Shown here: in pieces, positions 9,701 through 17,687 of the stretch
Layout: each line of letters opens with the position of its first letter
Numbering within the stretch: the stretch's first letter is position 1
Source: Notolepis coatsorum
Taxonomy: Eukaryota > Chordata > Actinopteri > Aulopiformes > Paralepididae
Assembly: GCA_963971535.1 (NCBI GenBank)
Contig: OZ020589.1
Span: 95,786,324-95,850,323, forward strand
Reading direction: 5' to 3'
Length of the DNA: 64,000 bases
The notes under the pieces: model-generated
What the model saw: the letters and a program-made list of their open reading frames with translations, nothing else
What the model was told of the DNA's origin: nothing
The model's database searches: none
Translations under genes and position numbers: made by a program

Positions 9701-9900
9701 CTCACCTTGGCCGGGTCGAAATCCGGAGGGTAGTATTTATTTGTTCCTTTCCTTTCACCCTGTCAAAGAGAAAAATACCATTGCGTGTTCAATCTGGTCC
9801 AATCACATCTCGCACCGTAACGGCATGGCATGGCACACACACACGCACACACACAGTGTAACAGAGATGTTAAGATGTGTGATCAAATCTGACTCACCAT
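281..9900 (-). CDS. yju2b: yju2b (ccdc130), 5' part: six coding exons, rest beyond the window
   Basis: Homologue of YJU2/CWC16, nuclear proteins linked to the spliceosome. Six exons on the minus strand, with GT-AG ends and matching phases, join to 400 coding bases (133 codons plus one base): 9898-9900, 9706-9759, 9531-9613, 7664-7719, 1839-1899, 281-423. The product starts MGERKGTNKYYPPDF and contains HPLRERARKLSQGILI, FEMPYNIWCDGC, GVRYNAEKKKVGNYY, FRMKCHLCVNYIEMQ and RKEERWDMADNEQ. This matches my memory of vertebrate CCDC130/YJU2B almost residue for residue. The CDGC and CHLC pairs are the CxxC zinc-binding motifs of the CWC16 family. Exon 6 ends after ACC ACA G, so the rest of the coiled-coil and C terminus should lie upstream of base 1. 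Introns are filled with transposons and satellites. The reading is intact over everything visible. Confidence 0.94.
424..776. repeat. Impure GA/GACA/GTGA tract in yju2b intron 5
   Basis: About 350 bp made of GAGA, GACA, GTGT and CACA blocks with loose higher-order units. On the gene strand it is CT-rich right up to the CCCAG acceptor of exon 6. All long open frames here are repeat artefacts. Confidence 0.9.
915..1838. repeat. 35/36-bp minisatellite built from the yju2b exon 5 end and its splice donor
   Basis: 26 head-to-tail units of 35 or 36 bp (a few shorter), followed by the exon itself as unit 27. On the gene strand each unit reads AACTACTACACC, a short core ending GATCTACAG, then GTAACACAG or GTAAACATAG. 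It is therefore a copy of the exon 5 end with an intact CAG/GTAA donor. The units nearest the exon keep CCGATC or CAGATC, while the far units are mostly CTGATC, so the far part is homogenised and the near part is closest to the founder. Confidence 0.93.
1839..1899 (-). CDS. yju2b: yju2b exon 5
   Basis: 61 bases. Encodes the split G, then VRYNAEKKKVGNYYTTPIY and AG of the next Arg. Acceptor GTCTGTTCAG, donor AG/GTAACA. The last 26 exon bases plus the donor are the founder unit of the adjacent minisatellite (915-1838). Reading through the donor meets TAA at once (AGG TAA), so use of a later copy of the donor would truncate the protein. Confidence 0.92.
1984..2044. repeat. Left copy of the 61-bp direct repeat flanking the 2045-3730 LINE
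   Basis: Identical to 3731-3791. It starts AACTACATGAACAGAGACGA and ends ACCCAAGTAGA. Best read as a target-site duplication. Confidence 0.85.
2045..3730 (+). mobile_element. 5'-truncated LINE (CR1/Rex-like), interrupted by a hAT element
   Basis: Reading frames give FLGVLLDES, then INYCNLVWGS, KLEPIYRLQKLALKIIS, NYPTRSSC and GSKLWNSLPTHI. This is the C-terminal part of a LINE reverse transcriptase, with a frameshift near 2200. The 3' UTR runs to TAAATAAACAAACAAAAA. A 61-bp exact direct repeat flanks the element (1984-2044 and 3731-3791) and looks like a long target-site duplication. Removing the hAT at 2690-3400 plus one 8-bp duplication restores the LINE sequence. Confidence 0.75.
2690..3400. 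mobile_element. Non-autonomous hAT element (711 bp) inside the LINE
   Basis: Ends are CAGTGGTTCCCAAAGT and GTTTGGGAACCCCTG in inverted orientation. It is flanked by the exact 8-bp duplication TCCTAGAT (2682-2689 and 3401-3408), the hAT hallmark. No transposase remains. It contains A-rich runs and a block of about 100 bp (2926-3032) that recurs at 5195-5305. Confidence 0.88.
3731..3791. repeat. Right copy of the 61-bp direct repeat
   Basis: Identical to 1984-2044. It directly follows the A-rich end of the LINE. Confidence 0.85.
3792..4335 (+). mobile_element. L2-type LINE 3' fragment (pseudogene of the RT C terminus)
   Basis: The reading IRFKALDLAYCADGN, YLRSMVSNYTPSRPLRSASS, LAPQWWNELPTS matches the L2 copy at 54143-56655, with frameshifts. 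It ends with the L2 tail at about 4250-4335. It contains the empty target of the Harbinger at 54304: here TAACCTTACTGTCATG is uninterrupted. Confidence 0.85.
4336..6677. other. yju2b intron 4, mixed degraded repeats
   Basis: No gene was seen. 4450-4560 resembles 57100-57190 in inverted orientation, an old fragment around AACGAGTTTACTCGT. 4705-4795 has repeated AATCTAGATTAATCTA motifs resembling a hAT end. 5195-5305 matches 2926-3032. 5814-5990 resembles the 3' end of a LINE (AAGTTTCTTTAATAGTTGTC). The rest is AT-rich and not recognised. Confidence 0.5.
5195..5305. repeat. Dispersed ~105-bp block shared with 2926-3032
   Basis: Both copies contain ACTGAAGAAGGAAT, CCGAAACAT, TTTCAGGCTGCCATTAAA and CTGAGAGTGCTGGTCT. 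The family is unclassified. Confidence 0.7.
6678..7638. mobile_element. Harbinger-like non-autonomous element (961 bp)
   Basis: Inverted ends AGGTGCTCCCATAGTCGAGC and CTCGACCATGGGAGCACCT, flanked by TAA/TAA (6675-6677, 7639-7641), the 3-bp duplication typical of PIF/Harbinger. The same family is at 54304-54998. The middle part (about 6920-7370) is absent from that shorter copy and includes a LINE endonuclease-like frame at 7111-7200. It lies in yju2b intron 4, next to the exon 4 donor. Confidence 0.82.
7111..7200 (+). pseudogene. LINE endonuclease-like fragment within the Harbinger element
   Basis: The plus frame reads TGQGLRGGGIATVYKQNF and then DCKQRSS. This resembles the GRGGGVAVIY segment of the endonuclease domain in L2-type LINEs. 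It is only about 30 residues before a stop. It could be captured DNA or an older nested insertion. Confidence 0.4.
7664..7719 (-). CDS. yju2b: yju2b exon 4
   Basis: 56 bases. Encodes FEMPYNIWCDGCKNHIGM, with split codons at both ends. It carries the first CxxC pair of the zinc-binding site. Acceptor CTATTTAG, donor GTGAGTAAC. A Harbinger element occupies the intron from 7638 leftward, with 25 intronic bases left between donor and element. Confidence 0.93.
7813..8602. mobile_element. hAT MITE (790 bp) with nested SINE, yju2b intron 3
   Basis: Ends TAGGGATGCACCAATCCGA and TCGGATCGGTGCATCCCTA are inverted repeats. The flanks GACATAAC (7805-7812) and GACAAAAC (8603-8610) are an 8-bp duplication with one difference. 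The subterminal parts carry many GGTATCGG motifs. A SINE sits at 7971-8210. Confidence 0.88.
7971..8210 (-). mobile_element. tRNA-like SINE (240 bp) nested in the hAT element
   Basis: On the minus strand it starts GGGGAGCTCCAGTAGCTCAC, has a B-box-like GAGTTCGAATCCCGG and ends in an A run. The exact 16-bp duplication CAGTACATTTATATCT flanks it (7955-7970, 8211-8226), so it entered through target-primed insertion. Confidence 0.8.
8994..9312. repeat. Long inverted repeat, arms ~130 bp, yju2b intron 3
   Basis: The left arm (8994-9127) and right arm (9171-9312) are near-complementary. Shared pieces are ACAGGTCACAACATGTTTAC, AGCAGATATATACTCTGAAT and GCCAAACCACTGCTGCC. The spacer is about 45 bp. 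The preceding 8757-8830 carries a TAGGGATGGGCGTGAG hAT-like end, so this may be the inside of a larger fold-back element. Confidence 0.82.
9357..9524. repeat. (GAGT)n microsatellite abutting the yju2b exon 3 donor
   Basis: About 42 units with one interruption (GTAAGT near 9430). On the gene strand it is (TCAC)n and begins six bases after the donor. Confidence 0.96.
9531..9613 (-). CDS. yju2b: yju2b exon 3
   Basis: 83 bases. Encodes HGSLNGYHNTHPLRERAR, then KLSQGILIIR with the last codon split CG/G. Acceptor TCTTTCCAG. The donor is GTTAGT, only six bases before a (TCAC)n tract of about 165 bp begins in the intron. Confidence 0.93.
9706..9759 (-). CDS. yju2b: yju2b exon 2
   Basis: 54 bases, phase 0 at both ends. 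Encodes GERKGTNKYYPPDFDPAK. Acceptor TTTGACAG, donor GTGAGC. This is the conserved N-terminal signature of the family. Confidence 0.93.
9898..9900 (-). CDS. yju2b: yju2b exon 1 coding part (ATG only)
   Basis: The first coding exon gives only the start codon: ATG is followed directly by the donor GTGAGTC. The 5' UTR continues to the right through a GC-rich stretch (about 9901-9945). An AG at about 9940 after a T-rich stretch could be an acceptor, so a non-coding exon further right is possible. This start was chosen because exon 2 continues in frame with GERKG, the conserved N terminus. Confidence 0.85.
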
Positions 9901-9989
9901 GCTGACTGCTTGTTGTCCGGCCGGCTACTGGAGACCTGATTAACACAGAGCATCAAACGTGATTTTATTGTTTGTATCTATTATTGTGG

Positions 9990-10292
9990 GTTAACGTTTT
10001 ATTTTACCTTTATTTAACCAGGCAAATCAATTAAGAACAAATTCTTATTTACAATGATGGCCTGGCAAGAGTCAACGCCTCTTGAAGGGAGGGAAGGGGG
10101 GCTGAAAAATAATTCAGGTTAAGCATTTCCGACATACTGTAGCTAAACGACAGCTGCAACGCAAACTTTTACAAACCCAACTAAAAGCACAACAATCTTA
10201 AAAAGTTAAAGGACAAAGTGACAGGTCCAAATATACCAGTCAAGCAATATACAGTTATAAAATATTTCAAAATGTTCAGTTGCTATTGTATG
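9990..10292. other. Upstream flank of yju2b; old SINE/LINE-like piece
   Basis: 9993-10080 reads TTTACCTTTATTTAACCAGG and then AAGAACAAATTCTTATTTAC, a widespread fish repeat motif. A degraded relative is at 12395-12445. No gene was seen here, and no promoter could be assigned. Confidence 0.4.
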
Positions 10293-11163
10293 TAGGGCTG
10301 GGCGATAAAACGATAACGATAACTATCGCGATAAATTATTTCCTCGAAATAAACATGAAACGTGGTCGCAAAGTTTCGATACATCGATTTTCCAAGCTTG
10401 GATATGAGCACGCACTAACAACCAATCGGTGAAGGAGATGGCCGAGAGCGAAGGAGACCAGGAAGGAGACCCAGCGCTGCACCTCTGGGTAGAGAGGTAG
10501 GACTCACTCAACAACAAGGCTTGCTAGGCTAACTAGCTTGCACGGCGACGTTTTATATATTTACGTGCAGAGTATGTGTGCGCTGTGAATTCTGAGGCCA
10601 CGTTCATAGTAGTGTGGGGTATACAGTGGACGTCGTTTCAATATATTGTGGCGGAAGAGAGTATTTTAGTGTCATATTTATTACATTGCCATGAGATATT
10701 CCGCTTGTCGGCTAACTTCTAACGTGCGCGGACTGATGACGACATCAACTCGACTCGAGACATTCGCAGCAGCATAATAAGACAACAGGCTGGCTAGGCT
10801 AACTAGCTTGCACGGCGACGTTTTATATATTTACGTGCAGAGTATGTGTGCGCTGTGAATTCTGAGGCCACGTTCATAGTAGTGTGGGGTATACAGTGGA
10901 CGTCGTTTCAATATATTGTGGCGGAAGAGAGTATTTTAGTGTCATATTTATTACATTGCCATGAGATATTCCGCTTGTCGGCTAACTTCTAACGTGCGCG
11001 GACTGATGACGACATCAACTCGACTCGAGACATTCGCAGCAGCATAATAAGTTAATTAAACTTGACATACATTATATCGACGATAATTATCGATATAGAA
11101 TTATATGAAAATAATTTTATAATTTTATCGCGATAACGTTTTTGGTCATATCGCCCAGCCCTA
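10293..11163. mobile_element. hAT element (871 bp) with an internal 270-bp tandem duplication
   Basis: Ends TAGGGCTGGGCGATA and TATCGCCCAGCCCTA, with the exact 8-bp duplication ATTGTATG (10285-10292, 11164-11171). Near the left end a short frame MAESEGDQEGDPALHLWVER (from about 10438) is followed by a donor-like GTAGGACT. It may be the first exon of the lost transposase. Confidence 0.9.
10512..11051. repeat. Two adjacent 270-bp copies inside the hAT element
   Basis: Positions 10531-10781 recur at 10801-11051 with no difference that I could see. The join reads AGCATAATAAGACAACAGG. The duplication must be recent relative to the element. Confidence 0.9.
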
Positions 11164-11408
11164 ATTGTATGGACTTATCTGTGTTTCATTTAGAGCCATA
11201 TGAAATCAGTGTTCACGGAATCGTGGACGGAATTGCGGAATTGACCAATAAAAATGGAATCAACTGCAAAACGTGGAATATTGCAGAATTTGGCCTAATC
11301 TGGACTGAAATTCCGTTTTTGGGTGGAACGTTTGGTGCAAAGCAAACATGACCGGGGACCACTGCATGTTACACACAACACAGCAGTGTCCAAGCGTCTG
11401 CCGTCTGG

Positions 11409-11757
11409 TAGAGCCATATGGAATCCGCGATCACGGAATCGCGGACGGAATCGCGGAATTGAGCAATAAAATGGAATCAACTATTAATTTTTTTTTTTTT
11501 TTTTTTGCTTTTTTTTTTTAATGTTGTGGGACTTGTACAGCACTTTGTTCAACTTTGTCAGTGCTGTAAAGTTTAAACCTTTTTAAATCTTAGACAAACA
11601 AAACACTTTGCTTTCATGAAATATTGTAAGCCGTCATTTGAGGCTTTATAAAAGCAGCACAATGAACACAAATCTGTCAGTGCCGAGTCCGACCTCATCT
11701 TAAATAACAAACAGCATTGCTTGTTGTAGTTAACAAAGAGAGGCAGGGTTGATTTTG

Positions 11758-11840
<83 letters not shown>

Positions 11841-12111
11841 ATCGAATTTTATTTTCATATTTGAATCCCATGCCCATCGAACGAAGCTTCGAAGCTTCAA
11901 AGTATTTAAGACAGCCCTATTAAATGGACTGTTATATCTTATTAAATTGTGGACATTTATTCATTCCCACTTATCAGACACTATTTCTGATGGTAAAATG
12001 AGCGTACAAAGCAAAATACAGAATTCTGAAATATTAAAACGGAAAAAACTGAATTTGGAAAAAAATTAAATGGAATTTGGAAAAAAATAAAACGGATTTC
12101 ATATGGCTCTA
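11409..12111. mobile_element. hAT element (703 bp) inserted in an older relative
   Basis: Ends TAGAGCCATATGGAATCC and GGATTTCATATGGCTCTA, with the exact duplication CCGTCTGG (11401-11408, 12112-12119). It contains a minus-oriented piece of the 12965-13764 family (about 11480-11922, ending AAGTATTTAAGACAGCCCTA) and an (AT)n(T)n tract. Confidence 0.88.
11759..11836. repeat. (AT)n followed by (T)n
   Basis: About 45 bases of AT repeat and about 32 T residues, inside the nested hAT. Confidence 0.95.
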
Positions 12112-12139
12112 CCGTCTGGCTGCTTTGATGTTAACATCG

Positions 12140-12285
12140 TCAAGAAGCTAAGAAATTCCGCAATAAGCCCTAAATTCAGAGCAGAGCAGTATCCTAATGA
12201 CTTTTTATGCCTCCGGCGATAAGGTGTTTTTCAAATTCTGTCAACGTTCCGTGGACTGGACCCGCAAAAACACGACACTATTGTG
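12140..12285 (+). pseudogene. hAT transposase N-terminal zinc-finger fragment
   Basis: Reads KKLRNSAISPKFRAEQYPND, then after a one-base frameshift in a T run FYASGDKVFFKFCQRSVDW, ending TRKNT. The pattern (two Cys, a short loop, then W and basic residues) is like the BED/CGGBP1-type finger at the start of many fish hAT transposases. The His pair is not seen, so it is a broken fragment. Confidence 0.55.
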
Positions 12286-12964
12286 ATTAAATAGCTAACG
12301 TTACAGTACATAGGACTATAGATGGAAATGATAGCTTCTAGCTAAATCTAGTGCACCCATCCATTTGTTTAATTTATTAAATTATTATTTATTTTTTTAT
12401 GATTTATTTATTTACCCAGGCAAGCAATTATGAACAAATTCTTAACATTTATTTGAACATAATTGGACAATGCCATGGATTGTTGCACTCTCAAACTTAA
12501 ACTGGTGACTGAACCACGATTTGTTTAAACAGAACAGACTACATAACATATCTGTCTCGGAGCGATGGCCGGAGTGTTGAACGTCCCGTGATTAAGACGG
12601 GGAGGACGCAACCCTCTTTGCGCCGCTCCTGTGCCTCAAATAGATCCGCTATCAGCTCTATCTTTAATCTTTCAAAATGTTCAGTTGCTATCGCTATCAG
12701 CTCCATCTTAACTTTTTCAAAATGTTCAGTTGCTATTGCATGCACTCATCTGTGTTTCACTACACACATGAGTGCATTGATTGATTGAAAACTTTATTAA
12801 CAGATTGCAGAATGGGTACAGTAGTACAGTACAGCTCAATACATACAATTGTTAAGGGGATGCAGACCAGAGAAAGACTTTCGTCTTGTTTACATCAGGG
12901 TCCCCCATTTTCAATTCATCATATATGACACACACAACATACAGATAGACAGTACTGCTACATC

Positions 12965-13764
12965 TAGGGCTGTCTTAAATACTTCGAAGCTTCGTTCGAT
13001 GGCACAACCTTCGAAAAAAAAAATCGAAGTAAAAAAAAAAAATATGTATATATATATATATATATATATAAAAATATTATTATTTTTATTTTTTTTGCCT
13101 CCAAAATCTTGCGCCTCCATTCCAATGAAACGAAAGTAAGCGGCGCCTTCCCGCCTCCATTCCAATGAAACGAAAGTAAGCGGCGCCTCGACTCCACCTC
13201 TCTACAACAAGCACGTGGAGATTATCTGTGTTGAAAACAACAAGGACATGTGCAGCAGACATGTCGACGAAGAAGCGAAGCAATGCCGTTTGTTATTTAA
13301 GACTATGTCGGACAGATTTGTGTTCATTGTGCTGCTTTTTTAAAGTGTCCCGACCCATATAAAAATATATCTTAATAAAACGTGCTTAATTAAGTCGAAT
13401 TCTGCCTTTGTCTCTATCAACTACATATAAATATTTATATAATTGTTTGCTTGATAGACGAAGGTTGCAACATAATTATGTAATGTCATGTCGTTGGCTG
13501 TGAGAGCAGCCCCACTGCACCCAGGCAGCGCAGCCGAGTGAAACCTTGTTGGCTGCGTCACAGTCACGAAAGGGGCTACTTAATTAATTAATCCAATCCA
13601 CTTTATTTATAGAGCACATTTAAAAACAACAACGTTTACCAAAGTGCTGTACAAGTCCCACAACATAAGATTAAAAAAAAAAGAAAAAAGAAAAAAAGAA
13701 AATAAAAGAAATCGAAGCTCGGCCCCGAAGCTTCATTTGCCAAAAAAGCTTAAGGTCAGCCCTA
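12965..13764. mobile_element. hAT element (800 bp) in LINE A 3' UTR
   Basis: Ends TAGGGCTGTCTTAAAT and AAGGTCAGCCCTA, duplication GCTACATC (12957-12964, 13765-13772). The empty site is seen in the paralogous LINE at about 42013-42035, ACTGCTACATCTATACATTT. It contains CTTCGAAGC-rich ends and two nearly identical 34-bp blocks (about 13107-13187). Confidence 0.92.
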
Positions 13765-13945
13765 GCTACATCTATACATTTATGACATACCAGATTTGCA
13801 AATACAGTACTGTTTGTGATACAAAAATAGTCCAGAAAAGAGAGTATATTTGACGTAGAAACTGTACATTGGAGGAGGTTGGGTAGGTGGGTGGGGTTGG
13901 GTGGGGAACTGTACATTGGAGGTGGTTGGGTGGGTGGGTTGGGTA

Positions 13946-14797
13946 TAGTGGTCTGCAAGGGCCTTGAAATAAAGCCCGAGCCCTGCCCGAACCCGTGAAC
14001 TTCAGGCCCTGCCCGAAAATAAGCCTGACTGTAAATAATATTTTAAGCCCTAGCCCGCTGAAAACCCGAAAAAAATTATTATTATTATTATTATTAAAAT
14101 ATATATTTTTTTGTATTTGTTTTAAATATTCGAAACACTTTTATATGAACGTAATAAATAAACAAAACTAAGAAGCATTTACATAGCCTGTTTCGCTCTT
14201 ATTAGAATGCGTCTCTCCCAGTGCTGCTTATAGACTGACTCACACATCAGCCTCGTAAAACGTATTGAAGGCTATAGAATCTTCTTTGACACACACACAC
14301 ACACACACACACACGACACACAATAGCCTACTCAGTCAAACAAACAAACAGAAAACAGAAATCAGATTTCGAGCAGAGCAACGTAATGAAAAGCACAACA
14401 AAACAGGTAGCGAGGCGACCCAGCAAATAAACATCACTCACCACGACTTCAGCAACGCGTTGAACACCGTTAACAAAACTTCGCCAACCGGGTATACATC
14501 CCAAGAACAAATTAAAAACGTTCGCCAACTGGCTATATTCCAACACAACCAATCGAGTTGAACTTGTCCCCCGAGTTCTCCCTGCGCGCTGCGGTAATTA
14601 CATCCAAATGTTTCTCTGGCGCGAAAGAGAAAACGAATCTTAAAACAAAGGTTATCATATAACCCTAGTTATATGAAAAAAATAAAAGAAATAAAAAAAC
14701 GGCGGTGCCTGGGCCCGGCCGAGCCCGAATTATTTATTAAAAAAAAAAGCCCTACCCAGCCCGAACCCGCCGGGCCGGGCAAGGTTGCAGTGCACTA
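13946..14797. mobile_element. hAT element (852 bp) in LINE A 3' UTR
   Basis: Ends TAGTGGTCTGCAAG and TTGCAGTGCACTA, exact duplication GTTGGGTA (13938-13945, 14798-14805). The subterminal regions are rich in CCCGAGCCC and CCCGAACCCG repeats. A (CA)n tract lies at about 14289-14315. No transposase frame was recognised. Confidence 0.88.
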
Positions 14798-15584
14798 GTT
14801 GGGTAGGGGGTAGGTGGGGGACACTGTACAAGCAAAACTGTACATTGGAATATTGACAAAGCTATACTTGGTAATTTACTGTACATTGGAGGGGGTTGGG
14901 TTAGGACATTTTCAGGGGCCAGTTTCGAATTGCAGTCTCCCGTAGGTGTTCTTTGAGAGTTTTTTTTAAAAGTGGGTAGTGATTCACATTCCTTTACAGC
15001 TTTGGGTAGGGCTTTCCACATTGATGTGGCATAATTGCGAAACGTGTTTAGTCCCTTGTTTGAGCCGAATCTGGGTTTAACATGATTTGTGGAGCTCCCT
15101 CTGGTGTTGTGATCGTGGTATTCACTGACCTTTGGGAAGTATTTTGACATGTACATGGGTACCTTGGTCGTGTAGTGCATCTTGTAGACCAGGCCCATTG
15201 CAAGTTGCTGTACTCTGTCGTCTACTCTAAGCCATCCTAGGTTGTCAAAGTGGGCAGGGGTGAGGTGGGTTCTAGGAGTAAGGTCAAGCAGTAGTCTGAC
15301 CAGTTTGTTTTGAGATGTTTGTAATTTGGTTTTTAGCGCCTAGGTGCTTTGGTACCATGAGGTGCAAGCATAGTCGTAGTACCCTTGAATGAGTGCTCCT
15401 GCCAGAGTCTTCAGGGTATTCTTGTTTACCAGAGAGGAGATCCGGTACAAGAATCGAGTTCGTTGGTTGACTTTTTTTATTACATTGGATGCCATTTTGT
15501 CACAGGAAAGCATGCTTACCAACTGTCCGTCTGCAACACTACTATCACCGACATCAAAGAAGGAAGATCCCCCCTTGAATGGCC

Positions 15585-16052
15585 ACTTTTTTTTTTATCT
15601 ACTTTTTTCTCCCATTTTCTATTTTTCTCCCATCCCAATTTCGTATCATCCAATTCTACCCTCCCCTGTCTCGAACGCTGTTAGGCCATGCCTCCCACAA
15701 GCCGGCTGCAATGTGGACGGAGCCTTACATCACGTGTACCCTCCGGTACTCGAGGAAGCAGCCGTCGCATCTTTTCACCTGCACAGCGTGATCTCTCAGC
15801 GGCGGGGGTCTGCGTGGGAGGGACACGCCGCCCCCGTCGCTTCCTGATTCTGCTGCGCAGGCGCACCAACCGACCTGTAGGAGTCGCTGTCCACAACGTC
15901 CGATCCCCACCCATCAGCTTTCCCACCCCTAACACTGCCAATTGTGTTAGTATGAACGACCAGCCAAGCTGATAGCAATGCGGAGAGCTGGGCTCGAACC
16001 CAGCGTCTCCTGCATTGGTGGCGAGTGCCTTGCCCACTACACCACCTAGCCA
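15585..16052 (-). mobile_element. 468-bp tRNA-like SINE, copy 1
   Basis: Minus orientation. The head is GGGTGGCTAGGTGGTGTAGT (A-box-like TGGTGTAGTGGG) and the B box is GGGTTCGAGCCC. It ends in AAAAGTAGATAAAAAAAAAA. The exact 14-bp duplication CCCCTTGAATGGCC flanks it (15571-15584, 16053-16066). Sisters are at 36113-36592 and 38104-38571. Short open frames inside are not genes. Confidence 0.85.
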
Positions 16053-16066
16053 CCCCTTGAATGGCC

Positions 16067-16345
16067 CTTCTAAGGTTTCTCTCCTCCACACTGCTGTGGT
16101 GCATTTTTTCCTATTGCTAGGTTTTAGTGAGTTTTTCCTTACCTTCGCGTGGGGTATGTCTGGGAGTGTTTGCATTCATTCATTTAGCATTTATTTTAAA
16201 TGTGTTGGACCTTATGGTGTTCTTGTTTTGTTCTTGACCTATTGTTATGTTTCTTCTTGACTTGTTTAAAGAAGACGTGTCCGGCCCATGGGGACATTAA
16301 CGTGTGTTGTCGGGCCTTACAAATAAATTGTATTTGACAAAAGTG
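16067..16345 (+). mobile_element. 3' UTR of an unclassified LINE, split by the SINE
   Basis: Continuous with 15512-15570 when the SINE is removed. It has CTTCTAAGGTTTCTCTCCTC, CCTATTGCTAGGTTTTAGTG and ends CTTACAAATAAATTGTATTT. It looks like a LINE 3' UTR with a polyadenylation-like end, but no protein part is present. Confidence 0.45.
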
Positions 16346-16479
16346 CTTGACTTAAACTTAAAAGTCTCTTCTAACATACAAAATAACTCTGTTCCTCAAT
16401 ATACATTTAACATATTACAACGTAGGCTATGTGTTACAGCAATACTTTTGGTGTGTCCCCCAGGAATGTCTTAACCCAG

Positions 16480-16883
16480 TTGTACAGTAAATTACCAAGT
16501 ATGGCTTTGTCAGTATTCCAATGTACAGAGTAGTGTGTGTGTGTCCCCTCCAATGTACAGCCCCCACCCACCAACCCCACCCCACCCATCTCCTCCAATG
16601 TACAGTTTCTACATCAAATGTATATACACTCTTTTTCTGGACACTTTTTGTATCACAAACAGTACTGTATTTGCAAATCTGATATGTCATAAATGTATAG
16701 ATGTAGCAGTACTGTCTATCTGTATGTAATGTATGTTATGATGAATTGAAAATGGGGGACCCTGATGTAAACAAGACGAAAGTCTTTCTCTGGTCTGCAT
16801 CCCCTTAACAATTGTATATATTGAGCTGTACTGTACCCATTCTGCAATGTGTTAATAAAATGTTCAATCAATCAATCAATCAA
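16480..16883 (+). mobile_element. LINE family A, 3' UTR only, (TCAA)n tail
   Basis: Plus-oriented 3' UTR: TACCAAGTATGGCTTTGTCA, GATGAATTGAAAATGGGGGA, CATTCTGCAATGTGTTAATA, then (TCAA)n. Strongly 5'-truncated. Confidence 0.85.
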
Positions 16884-17327
16884 TTGCTCTTGAGAAAATG
16901 TAATGTAACTGTCCCCCCCAAAGTTGATATCAGATTTTCGCCCCTTGAATGCGTTCCGTTCTGTTACGTTACTGTGCTAGCTAGTGCTAGATAATAGCTA
17001 AAACGTTAACGTTAGCTGGTTGCGTCTTCGACGTGTCTTCAACTATAAAACATAACTGGCAAACACTTTTCAATTTGACAGCAGACAAACGAGAGACAAA
17101 GAGACAAACATGAACGTATGCATAGTCATGAAACATACTTAGCTAGTTAACGTTGTTGGTTGATTAGTTGGTTAACTGTTTGTTTGTGTTTGTGTTTGTG
17201 AGTCGAATGATAGATGGGGGATGATGACGTCACTTCCAGGTTGTCACGTGACGCAACAGAGAAGTGAATGGTGCGTTCGGTCGGTCCTCGTCAAATCGGA
17301 AATATAATATGTGAACAAATGGTGTAG
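16884..17327. other. Unassigned spacer
   Basis: No gene or clear element. It contains GTTAACGTTAGC motifs and a short run of TTTGTGTTTGTG. Confidence 0.4.
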
Positions 17328-17686
17328 TTTAGATTATATTCAAATGTATTGTCATCGTACACAAGTACAGTACAATGAAAATAATTTGTCATCTAACCAG
17401 AGTGCAAGGTAACAGTAAAGGGCCGTAAAATAATGTGAATCCCTACTACCCTCCTTCAAAAACGCTCTCAAAGAGCTACGGGTGGCTGCAATTCGAAACT
17501 GGCCCCGGTAAATGTCCAAACAACCCCACCCACCCAACCTCCTTCAATGTACAGTTTCTTCCCCCTAGAATGTATATATATTTTTTATGATCTCTTTCTC
17601 TAAAACAGTACTGTATATTTGTATATCTTGTATATCATAAATGTCTGGATGAAACAGCACTGTATATCTGTATTGTACAGATACTG
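17328..17686. mobile_element. Two abutting LINE 3' pieces (family C minus; family A plus)
   Basis: 17328-17418 matches the family C end also seen at 45470 and 63840 (ATTCAAATGTATTGTCAT, GTACAGTACAATGAAAATAA). 17424-17686 is a plus-oriented family A piece with CAAAGAGCTACGGGTGGCTG and AATTCGAAACTGGCCCC, lacking the final tail. Confidence 0.65.
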
Positions 17687-17687
17687 A

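Larger units (their letters stand above)
11191..12740 (+). mobile_element. Outer hAT remnant carrying a BED/CGGBP1-like exon
   Basis: The left end TAGAGCCATATGAAAT is the terminal repeat of the family that also sits inside it at 11409-12111. Its right end was not found. It keeps a transposase-like frame at 12140-12285. The flanks 10270-10290/11164-11190 and 12717-12760 share AAAATGTTCAGTTGCTATTG and CATCTGTGTTTCA, so the boundaries are rearranged. Confidence 0.45.
12776..15511 (-). mobile_element. LINE family A copy, 5'-truncated, split by two hAT elements
   Basis: Tail (GATT)n at 12776 on the minus strand, then the family 3' UTR with TTAACAGATTGCAGAATGGG and CATCAGGGTCCCCCATTTTC. The RT C-terminal frames are 14899-15340 (MGLVYKMHYTTKVPMYMSK and onward) and 15340-15510 (MASNVIKKVNQRTRFLYRIS and onward), with a frameshift near 15340. 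The element stops at 15511. It is interrupted at 12965-13764 and 13946-14797, and both joins are restored exactly once the insertions are removed. Confidence 0.87.

Noticed and set aside
15681..16175. Overlapping 60-160-aa frames
   Set aside because: They lie in the SINE. The same frames recur at the other SINE copies with disruptions, so they are not genes.
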